The translations under genes were made by a program, and so were the position numbers. From Pseudomonadota bacterium (lineage in GTDB: Bacteria; Desulfobacterota; Anaeroferrophillalia; Anaeroferrophillales; Tharpellaceae), in assembly GCA_015486445.1 (NCBI GenBank), contig WFRT01000013.1, positions 1 through 7,844 of the forward strand: a stretch of 7,844 bases of DNA, given 5' to 3'. This document shows positions 1 to 5,548 of this stretch, piece after piece. Each line of letters opens with the position of its first letter. Position 1 is the stretch's first letter. Below the pieces are notes generated by a model, which had not been told where the DNA came from, did not search any database, and saw nothing but the letters and a program-made list of their open reading frames with translations.

Positions 1-15
1 CCTTACGCTCGCTCC

Positions 16-65
16 GCCCGCATTGCAAAACTCGCTACGCTCAGACAGTTGCAATGCTTATGGGC
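16..65. repeat. Inverted-repeat element (possible dispersed intergenic repeat)
   Basis: GCATTGCAA at 20-28 is perfectly complementary to TTGCAATGC at 49-57, with a 20-base loop. The outer bases GCCC (16-19) and GGGC (62-65) can extend the stem across a four-base bulge (TTAT, 58-61). The motif GCTCGCT flanks the element on both sides, and a small separate hairpin (TCCC 66-69, GGGA 77-80) follows. This looks like a REP-like intergenic element or the end of an upstream transcription unit. Copy number cannot be judged from one window. Confidence 0.45.
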
Positions 66-147
66 TCCCGCTCGCTGGGAAAAACAACGAAATCTTTCCG
101 AAACCGCTCAGAAAAACCACCCCCGCCCCCTCCTGAAAGCGGGGAGA

Positions 148-153
148 TAGAAT
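148..153 (+). promoter_or_regulatory. Possible -10 element upstream of the cytochrome gene
   Basis: TAGAAT at 148-153 matches the sigma-70 -10 consensus TATAAT at five of six positions and sits in the only A/T-rich stretch of the leader. The region about 17 bases upstream is C-rich and gives no recognisable -35 box, and I see no GG-N10-GC sigma-54 signature. It would need an activator or another sigma factor, so this is a weak call. Confidence 0.15.
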
Positions 154-202
154 TTAGCTGAATAGTTACAACAATTTTACCATCAGCTCGATACGACACG
201 TC

Positions 203-210
203 GGGGGAGG
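203..210 (+). promoter_or_regulatory. Ribosome binding site of the cytochrome gene
   Basis: GGGGGAGG at 203-210 lies six bases before the ATG at 217. It is a strong purine-rich Shine-Dalgarno sequence at a good distance and supports that start, which also gives a complete lipoprotein signal peptide. Confidence 0.7.
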
Positions 211-216
211 AACTTC

Positions 217-1128
217 ATGAAAGGGACCGGAAACAAATGGCGAATGCTGCTGGCAATCGGTTTTCTCATCATCATCTACGGCTGCGTCGCCGCGCAGGAG
301 ACCCGCCAGCCCCAACCCGGAGCGGACAAAAAAGCAATCGCCGGGGAGAGTGAGAGCGGCACCGAGCCCACCGGGGCCGGAATCTACCAGCAAAAGATCA
401 AGCCCCTGACCACCCGGCAGTGCGCCCAGTGCCACTACGCGGTATTCAGCGACATCCGGGACCGCGGCGGCCGCCACCAGTTATCCTGTACCGAATGCCA
501 CGAAACCTTCCATACCTGGAAACCGGGCCGCGAATGGAGCTCGGTGGTGCCCCGGTGCGCGACCTGCCACGAACTGCCCCACGGACCGGCCTTTCCCGAA
601 TGCCTCAAGTGTCACACCGACCCCCACGCTCCGATCGCCGGCCTGGTCAAGGCAGAGGCCCTGGCAGACGACTGCATCCGGTGTCACGCCGCCCAGGAAA
701 ACGAACTCAGACGGCACAAGAGCGCCCACACCGAGGTGGCGTGCAGTGAATGCCACCACGACCGGCACGGCTACAAACCGAAATGCAACGAGTGCCACGA
801 CGAGCCCCACACCCCCTATACCGACAACGCCGGCTGCCAGACCTGCCACCCGGCCCACGCGCCGCGCAACATCACCTACCCGGCCACGACCCCCAACCAG
901 GTCTGTGCCGGCTGCCACGAGGAGATCGCCGACAAACTCGCGCACAGCCACCGCAAGCACGCCACCAAACCCTGTGTCTTCTGTCATGTCGACCGGCACG
1001 GCTATGTTCCGCACTGCACCAAGTGCCACAGCGAACCACACTCGAAAAAGATGCTGGAACCCTTCAAGTACAACTGCAAGGCCTGCCACGGTGAACCTCA
1101 CAACCTGATTCTGCCGGGCCACGAATAG
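217..1128 (+). CDS. Dodecaheme c-type cytochrome lipoprotein
   Basis: This is a predicted electron-transfer cytochrome on the outer membrane. The 303-residue protein opens with a charged n-region, a hydrophobic core and a lipobox ending in YGC, so Cys23 is the lipidated residue. The next residue, Val24, is not an inner-membrane retention signal. A flexible linker (about 24-60) precedes 12 CXXCH heme c sites whose first Cys are at 69, 91, 114, 129, 153, 176, 190, 207, 230, 253, 267 and 287. They fall into three tandem four-heme modules (about 69-138, 153-215, 230-295) with matching spacing and a recurrent CXXCH-x-x-PH pattern. Each module has about four further histidines, enough for bis-His ligation. 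One heme per roughly 20 residues over the heme region is very dense. It is the first gene of the operon, with the barrel next. It resembles multiheme cytochromes of metal-reducing bacteria in type, but I recognise no named orthologue. Surface or periplasmic orientation cannot be told from sequence. Confidence 0.95.
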   Translation: MKGTGNKWRMLLAIGFLIIIYGCVAAQETRQPQPGADKKAIAGESESGTEPTGAGIYQQKIKPLTTRQCAQCHYAVFSDIRDRGGRHQLSCTECHETFHTWKPGREWSSVVPRCATCHELPHGPAFPECLKCHTDPHAPIAGLVKAEALADDCIRCHAAQENELRRHKSAHTEVACSECHHDRHGYKPKCNECHDEPHTPYTDNAGCQTCHPAHAPRNITYPATTPNQVCAGCHEEIADKLAHSHRKHATKPCVFCHVDRHGYVPHCTKCHSEPHSKKMLEPFKYNCKACHGEPHNLILPGHE

Positions 1129-1137
1129 CCCCCCCGC

Positions 1138-1180
1138 GGTTTTTCGGGGCCGGCGATACCGCGGCCGGCCCCGGGAAACC
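1138..1180 (+). promoter_or_regulatory. 17-bp intercistronic hairpin between cytochrome and barrel genes
   Basis: The arm at 1138-1154 (GGTTTTTCGGGGCCGGC) pairs with 1164-1180 (GCCGGCCCCGGGAAACC) across a nine-base loop: 15 Watson-Crick pairs and two G-U pairs. It starts nine bases after the cytochrome stop and ends 20 bases before the barrel Shine-Dalgarno. No T run follows, so it is not a standard intrinsic terminator. It more likely stabilises or processes the mRNA or attenuates partially, separating cytochrome output from that of the downstream genes. The structure is seen directly; the role is inferred. Confidence 0.6.
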
Positions 1181-1200
1181 TTCCCCAACCCGCAACCGTC

Positions 1201-1206
1201 AAGGAG
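1201..1206 (+). promoter_or_regulatory. Shine-Dalgarno that points to an ATT start for the barrel gene
   Basis: AAGGAG at 1201-1206 is a near-perfect Shine-Dalgarno sequence. It lies eight bases before ATT at 1215, the ideal spacing, but only one base before GTG at 1208, which is too close and in the wrong frame. In the barrel frame a TGA at 1209-1211 blocks any earlier start, and no ATG, GTG or TTG occurs before the signal peptide begins. Confidence 0.6.
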
Positions 1207-1214
1207 CGTGAACA

Positions 1215-3278
1215 ATTCGTGTCAGAAACATCATTATCGGAACCGCCCTGGGCCTCGCCGCCCTGCTTTCCGGCCCCGGCCCGGCCCGGGGCAAGCCGCT
1301 TTCGGCCTCGGCCAACCTGAACTATCGAACCATCGACAGCGACCAGGAAAAAAGCTGGCGCTTCGACCGCAACTACAACCTCACCTACACCCAGGAATGT
1401 ACGGCGGCGCTGGAATTCCTCAGCAGCCTGCGCTACAGCCGCTACGACTCCAATGCCCGGGACGACGGCTATCGTTTCAATCCCTACGCCAACCTGACCT
1501 TAAACAACGATCTCTTCACCTCGACCCTGGGGGTCAACTTCAACCGCCTCGATTTCGACAACCAGCCCACCTACGACAACTGGAGCTGGGACGCCAGCTG
1601 GTTCAGCCAGTGGGACAAAGCCTGGCCCGCCCTCCATTTCACCTACAGCGAGAGCCGCACCCGCGACGACAGCAACCCCCGAAAACGGGACAACAAGTCG
1701 ACCCAGTTCGGGGCCGGGTTCTACTATGAGCGGGATTTTCTCGAATGCAGCTACGACTACCGACTCAACAACTCCGACGACAAGGTCGGCGACACCGAGG
1801 TCGAGACCCAGTACCACCACGCCACGATCCAGCTTTCCCGGGAGTGGGCCTTCTGGGAGAAAAAGCTCATCCTCGACCTCGGCCAGCGCGGCACCTACAA
1901 CTACACCGACACCCGGGACCGGGTCGGGGCCGGCAACGACTACTTTCTCAAGGCCCGCCAGGTCACCACCTATTACGCCAACGACAGCACCCCGGCGGAG
2001 GGCCGGCTGACGGAAAACCCGGCGCTTTCCGATCTCGACTACCTGACCGGAGCCGGTATGGAAATTGCTAATCCCATAGATTATCACAACCTGGGCTTTC
2101 GCGCCGTCGACCGGCCCGTCAACCGCATCCGGGTCTACTTCACCCGGGAGTTGAAAGCCCAGGAGATGCAGAAACTGACCTGGGAAATATATACCAGCGA
2201 CGACGGCGAAAAGTGGTTCCGCTACACCCTGCCGGTGCGGATCGCCTACGAAATCGACCCGGGCCGTTTCCAGACCGTCGCGGTCGTCACCACGGCCGGC
2301 TTTATCAACGACTACGGCAAGCTGGTGCTGAGAACCGCCGAACCGATTTTCGACCCTTTCGAGGTCACCGAGATCGAAGTCGGCGAATTCCGCATCGCGA
2401 CCTCCGACACGGTCAAGAGCCACTACGAGAACTGGCGCAGCGAATCGATGTTCAGCCTGACCGGGCATCCGACCGACGACTGGAGCCTCGGAGCCCGCTT
2501 CGACTACGATTTCGAGCACCGGGAGGATTCGGATTTCCTTGACGAAGACCAGATCGAAACCAACTACAGTCTCTTCAGCGACTACTACCTGAACCGGTTT
2601 TTCTGGCTCTCCCTGGGTTTCAGCGAAAACCGGACGGACTATAAAAACCACAGTTCCAAAAAAGAGTACAACGACAATCCGGATGAAATGAACCGCTCCT
2701 GCACCGCCGCCTGGAAAGCCAACCCGATCGACACCGTGGATCTCTCGCTGGCCTACAACCACGGGGAGGATTTCGAAGACGGCGACAAGACCGACACCAG
2801 CGACAACGTCATCTTCAACCTCGCCGCCCAGCTCTACCCCGACGTCAGCAGCGATTTCTCCTACTACTGGGAAAAAAGCGACGGCGACACCGAAACCAAC
2901 TGGCGCCTCGACCTCACCGCCCGGCTGACGGAAGAGATCGACATCAACAGCTACATCGAAAACAACGACGCCTACGGCGTCAACGGCAACTGGCGCCCGT
3001 CGGACATTTTCACGGTCACGGTCCACGCCAACCGCGACAACGAAGACGACACCAGCTCCGGCGGCGCCGGCATCGCCTGGGTCTGTACCGACACCCTGCG
3101 CAGCAACTTCAACTACAACATCATCGACACCCCGGAAACCACCGAGCACATTTTCAACAGCACCATGAACTGGATACCCTGCGACCTGGTTACGGTCTTA
3201 AACAACTTCACCTACCAGCACAGCCGCCGGGACGGCAACATTATCAACTGGAACCTGCAGCTGACCCTGAACTATTGA
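1215..3278 (+). CDS. Outer-membrane beta-barrel with inserted discoidin-like domain, ATT start
   Basis: The frame is open from 1215 to the TGA at 3276-3278, giving 687 residues. The first ATG in this frame, at 2058 (residue 282), would discard the signal peptide and half the barrel. From ATT the protein begins MRVRNIIIGTALGLAALL, a classical signal peptide probably cleaved near Gly26. Most of the rest alternates aromatic/hydrophobic and polar residues as amphipathic strands joined by Asp/Asn-rich loops, and it ends in LQLTLNY, a typical aromatic C-terminal beta-signal. Residues about 262-397 look different: segments such as WEIYTSDDGEKW and YGKLVLR resemble an F5/8C or galactose-binding-like sandwich inserted in the barrel. 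There are five cysteines and no CXXC or heme motif. Size and neighbour fit porins of cytochrome conduits (MtrB, PioB and OmbB types), but similarity to any one family is not visible by eye. Export of the cytochrome is an alternative role. Confidence 0.85.
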   Translation: MRVRNIIIGTALGLAALLSGPGPARGKPLSASANLNYRTIDSDQEKSWRFDRNYNLTYTQECTAALEFLSSLRYSRYDSNARDDGYRFNPYANLTLNNDLFTSTLGVNFNRLDFDNQPTYDNWSWDASWFSQWDKAWPALHFTYSESRTRDDSNPRKRDNKSTQFGAGFYYERDFLECSYDYRLNNSDDKVGDTEVETQYHHATIQLSREWAFWEKKLILDLGQRGTYNYTDTRDRVGAGNDYFLKARQVTTYYANDSTPAEGRLTENPALSDLDYLTGAGMEIANPIDYHNLGFRAVDRPVNRIRVYFTRELKAQEMQKLTWEIYTSDDGEKWFRYTLPVRIAYEIDPGRFQTVAVVTTAGFINDYGKLVLRTAEPIFDPFEVTEIEVGEFRIATSDTVKSHYENWRSESMFSLTGHPTDDWSLGARFDYDFEHREDSDFLDEDQIETNYSLFSDYYLNRFFWLSLGFSENRTDYKNHSSKKEYNDNPDEMNRSCTAAWKANPIDTVDLSLAYNHGEDFEDGDKTDTSDNVIFNLAAQLYPDVSSDFSYYWEKSDGDTETNWRLDLTARLTEEIDINSYIENNDAYGVNGNWRPSDIFTVTVHANRDNEDDTSSGGAGIAWVCTDTLRSNFNYNIIDTPETTEHIFNSTMNWIPCDLVTVLNNFTYQHSRRDGNIINWNLQLTLNY

Positions 3279-3304
3279 CAAAAACAGCCACGCCCGCCAC
3301 CCCC

Positions 3305-3337
3305 GGCGCGGCCGGCGGCCCGGCGCCAAGCCTGGCG
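3305..3337 (+). repeat. Overlapping alternative hairpins in the barrel-lipoprotein gap
   Basis: GGCGC (3305-3309) pairs with GCGCC (3323-3327), and inside it GGCC (3310-3313) pairs with GGCC (3317-3320). CGCCA (3324-3328) can instead pair with TGGCG (3333-3337) around a four-base loop. The two folds share 3324-3327 and exclude each other. No T run follows. The sequence is very GC-rich, so chance self-complementarity is a real possibility. Confidence 0.35.
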
Positions 3338-3359
3338 GCAGACAACGAGGCCTGAAAAG

Positions 3360-3971
3360 ATGACCCGAACCGATTCAGCTCCGAGCCCGGCAAAGATTTT
3401 CCTCTCATGCACCCTGCTCCTGGCCGTAATCCTCCTCCTGGCCGGCTGTGCCGGCCAGGAGGAGGCCCGCTACTTCCGTGACGACAAGGTGGAACTGGAA
3501 CTGCTGCAGAAGGTCGCGGTCCTGCCCTTCGTCAACAACACCCAGACCAAGCTCGTGGAGAACCGCTTCAGCAACATCGTCACCACCGAAATCCTGAGCC
3601 GCGGGATCTTCGATGTGGCCGCCCAGGGCGATGTCCTGGCCTTCCTGCGGGAAGAGGTCCGCGGCGACCCGACCGCGGTCGACGCCCAGGTGGCGCGAAA
3701 ACTGGGCCGGGCCCTCAAGGTTGACGCCTACCTGACCGGGGCGGTCGAAATCTACGACATGGAGCGCAACGGCACTTACGAATACCCGGTAATCGCGGTC
3801 ACCATGCAGTTGATCGACATCAAGAGCGGGCGCATCATCTGGCAGGCGGGCGGCGGCGACACCGGCTACGATTCCTGGTCGCGGGTTTTCGGGCTGGCCA
3901 GCGACGACTTCAACCGCGTCAGTTTCCGCCTGGCCCGGAAACTGCTCGACACCATGCAGGCCGCCGAATAG
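3360..3971 (+). CDS. CsgG/LpoB-like outer-membrane lipoprotein
   Basis: This 203-residue protein has a long hydrophobic signal ending in the lipobox LLAGC. Cys30 is the lipidated residue and Ala31 follows, so it should reach the outer membrane. The mature part is a single alpha/beta domain resembling the CsgG, LpoB and TolB N-terminal group: a first strand VAVLPF (52-57) followed by an NNT turn, a helix, the motif FDVAAQGDVLAFL, then ARKLGRALKVDAYLTGAVEIYD (about 112-133) and a final strand around IIWQ (159-162). Two similar domains follow in the next two genes. GAGG at 3347-3350 lies nine bases before the ATG. Proteins of this fold build secretion pores (CsgG) or act as envelope cofactors (LpoB). 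At this size a simple adaptor or scaffold is more likely than a full CsgG channel. The exact partner is unknown. Confidence 0.85.
   Translation: MTRTDSAPSPAKIFLSCTLLLAVILLLAGCAGQEEARYFRDDKVELELLQKVAVLPFVNNTQTKLVENRFSNIVTTEILSRGIFDVAAQGDVLAFLREEVRGDPTAVDAQVARKLGRALKVDAYLTGAVEIYDMERNGTYEYPVIAVTMQLIDIKSGRIIWQAGGGDTGYDSWSRVFGLASDDFNRVSFRLARKLLDTMQAAE
3431..3465 (+). repeat. Perfect 16-bp inverted repeat looping on the lipobox Cys codon
   Basis: CCTCCTCCTGGCCGGC at 3431-3446 is perfectly complementary to GCCGGCCAGGAGGAGG at 3450-3465. The three-base loop TGT (3447-3449) is exactly codon 30, the lipidated cysteine of the gene at 3360. The stem lies in the coding sequence for the end of the signal peptide and the first mature residues. 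Such a stable stem could slow ribosomes as the signal peptide emerges, but this is inference; repeated Leu, Ala, Gly and Glu codons could also have produced it. Confidence 0.7.
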
Positions 3972-4012
3972 ATGCCGGCCGGCAAAACGGGATTGCCGGA
4001 CAATCAACGCTT

Positions 4013-5548
4013 ATGAGAAACCACTCCCGACTACTGCTGCTTATGTTTTTTTTAGCCGCCCTGGCCGCGCCCGGCCCGGGCCGGGCCGCCAGCCGTCGTT
4101 TTGCCCTGCTGCCGCTGAGCGATTTGAGCATCGACTACAACGGTATTGACCTGGAAACCACGAAGGAGTTGAGCCGGATCATGGAAAAACTGGGATACGA
4201 AGCGGTGCCGGCCGCAAAGATCTACGCCTTCATGGCCCGGCGGCAGATCTACGATGCCGGGTTTCTCAACACTTTCAACGCCCGCAAGCTGGGCCGGGAG
4301 CTGAACTGCGGGCTGATCCTGACCGGCACCGTCACCGAAACCGCCCGCAACCGTTCCCCGGGCCGTTTCGGCCTGCTCTTAAACGGTTTCTCCGGCCGCA
4401 CCGGCAAGATCATGTTTACCCTGGACCAGACCTCGGCCCTGGACGAAGAGGCCACCCTGCTGGCTCTCGGCGAGCCCCGCTCCCAGGCCGAACTCAAAAC
4501 CCTGGTCATGGCACGGGTGGCCCGCGATCTCGCCCGGATTACGGCGGCCGGCCCGCCGGCCGCCACGGCTTTACCGGCCGCCGGCTGTCCCTGCGAGGTC
4601 ACCCGGATCGAGCTGGAACCCGATTTTGTCAAAAGTAGCGCCCCGATCACGGTAACCGTGCGGCTCAACTGTCTCGACCGGTTTCCCGAACAAGTCGCGA
4701 TCCGGGATGAGACCGGCCGCCGCCGGCCCCTGGAGGCCACCCCGCGGCCCGGGGAATACCAGGGCCGCCTGACGGCCGCGGCCGCCGCCGGCCGCCATGC
4801 ACTCACTCTCGAGATCGGCCGCCAGGCGGAAGCCCGGCAGACCGGCTGCAAATGGCGGGAGCTGGCCGCCTACCGGGTCAGCAACCGGCCGCCGCCGGTA
4901 ACCGTCGCCCTGAAACAGGGTCTGCGGCTCGCTGACGGGCGCACGGTTTTCAGCCGGCAGCTGCTGCTGGTAACCCACTATCCCCGCGACCTCCCCATCG
5001 ACCGCTGGCAGGTGGAGGTTCTCAAGCCCGACGGCACCCCGATCTTCCAGGAGACCTACGACGGCGAACTCCCCCACCGCATTTTCTGGCGGGGCTGGGA
5101 CCACCGCCACAAGCTCCTGGCCGAGGGTTCCTATACCTTCATTCTCCGGGTCTGGGACCGGGCCGGCAACCGGACCGAGATCAAAAACGAGATCGCCATC
5201 CAGCGAACCTGCGTGCCGGTGGTGGCCCGCACCGAAGCCGACGACCGGGGACGAATCCAGTTGCTGCTCGAGACCCCGGAAAACGGCCCCCGCAACCTGC
5301 TTAATAAATGGCAGCTCAGCCTCTACGCCCCGGACGGCCGGGAGATCCTGGACCGCACCGGCAAAAAACTGCCGGCCGTCATCGACCTGCCCCCGGATCT
5401 CAAGGGTGATTTTATCCGCTGCGAACTCGAGGCCCGCGACCGGATCGGCAACCGTTTCGTTCTCGCCGGGGAAAAAATCTTTCTCCCCGGCCGCGAGCCC
5501 GGCCGGGTGCGAAAACAACGCCTGCAACAATGGAACGAAGATTTCTGA
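4013..5548 (+). CDS. Secreted protein with CsgG/LpoB-like domain and Ig-like (FlgD-type) repeats
   Basis: The 511-residue product has a cleavable signal peptide (hydrophobic core 7-19, likely cleavage after GRA at 25) and no lipobox, so it is periplasmic or secreted. Residues 28-178 form a second copy of the domain in the flanking genes: FALLPL (30-35), KIYAFMARRQIYD (69-81) and ARKLGRELNCGLILTGTV (90-107). An Ala/Pro-rich linker (179-190) leads to beta-rich repeats at about 196-290, 296-396 and 402-492. The last two share a layout of WQ, then PDG, a G-x-LP stretch, and D-R-x-GN (WDRAGN 381-386, DRIGN 476-480). FWRGWDHRH with EGSYTFILRVWD is typical of the FlgD Ig-like fold. Seven cysteines occur, none as CXXCH. 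The Shine-Dalgarno is weak, suggesting coupling to the gene 41 bases upstream. A scaffold linking the lipoproteins to another envelope part is plausible; the function is unknown. Confidence 0.85.
   Translation: MRNHSRLLLLMFFLAALAAPGPGRAASRRFALLPLSDLSIDYNGIDLETTKELSRIMEKLGYEAVPAAKIYAFMARRQIYDAGFLNTFNARKLGRELNCGLILTGTVTETARNRSPGRFGLLLNGFSGRTGKIMFTLDQTSALDEEATLLALGEPRSQAELKTLVMARVARDLARITAAGPPAATALPAAGCPCEVTRIELEPDFVKSSAPITVTVRLNCLDRFPEQVAIRDETGRRRPLEATPRPGEYQGRLTAAAAAGRHALTLEIGRQAEARQTGCKWRELAAYRVSNRPPPVTVALKQGLRLADGRTVFSRQLLLVTHYPRDLPIDRWQVEVLKPDGTPIFQETYDGELPHRIFWRGWDHRHKLLAEGSYTFILRVWDRAGNRTEIKNEIAIQRTCVPVVARTEADDRGRIQLLLETPENGPRNLLNKWQLSLYAPDGREILDRTGKKLPAVIDLPPDLKGDFIRCELEARDRIGNRFVLAGEKIFLPGREPGRVRKQRLQQWNEDF
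4069..4086. repeat. 18-bp perfect palindrome in a signal-peptide coding region
   Basis: GCCCGGCCCGGGCCGGGC at 4069-4086 is its own reverse complement. It encodes the end of the signal peptide (the APGPGR region). It consists only of G and C, and Pro, Gly, Ala and Arg codons in this GC-rich genome readily give such runs, so it may carry no function. Confidence 0.4.

Larger units (their letters stand above)
1..216. other. Non-coding leader region upstream of the operon
   Basis: I see no credible gene here. Positions 1-80 look repetitive: CGCTCGCT occurs at 6-13 and again at 69-76, with a related CTCGCTACGCTC at 31-42, and there are inverted repeats (listed separately). Positions 121-126 (CCCCGC) and 139-144 (GCGGGG) form a short hairpin with no T run after it on the + strand. 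From about 146 to 180 the sequence turns A/T-rich, unlike the rest of the window, which fits a promoter and 5' leader for the cytochrome gene starting at 217. Confidence 0.6.

Noticed and set aside
107..144. Minus-strand terminator (GC hairpin 121-144 followed by a T run on the complement)
   Set aside because: The complement does read into TGGTTTTTCTG, but the stem is only six pairs with a 12-base loop and no minus-strand gene lies upstream of it.
1138..1180. Intrinsic terminator after the cytochrome gene
   Set aside because: Strong stem, but TTCCCCAACC follows instead of a T run, and downstream genes are in the same direction with no separate promoter visible.
481..1215. 244-codon minus-strand frame opposite the cytochrome gene
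   Set aside because: Val/Gly/Ala-rich shadow; the + strand carries 12 heme sites and a lipobox.
1208..1729. GTG-started + strand frame encoding a Pro/Arg/Gln-rich protein over the barrel N-terminus
   Set aside because: The GTG is only one base after the AAGGAG, and the product is low-complexity. The frame shifted by one base gives a signal peptide and continues into the barrel without a stop.
1500..3149. 549-codon open frame on the minus strand opposite the barrel gene
   Set aside because: High GC and codon bias leave the antisense frame without stops. The product is Val/Gly/Ala/Asp-rich with no domain or signal, whereas the + strand encodes a coherent barrel.
2058..3278. Barrel gene starting at the ATG at 2058
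   Set aside because: It would begin inside the discoidin-like domain, lack a signal peptide and lose about 280 coherent upstream residues in the same frame.
4571..5530. 319-codon minus-strand frame opposite the Ig-repeat protein
   Set aside because: Antisense shadow with skewed composition; the + strand frame has a signal peptide and clear domain motifs.
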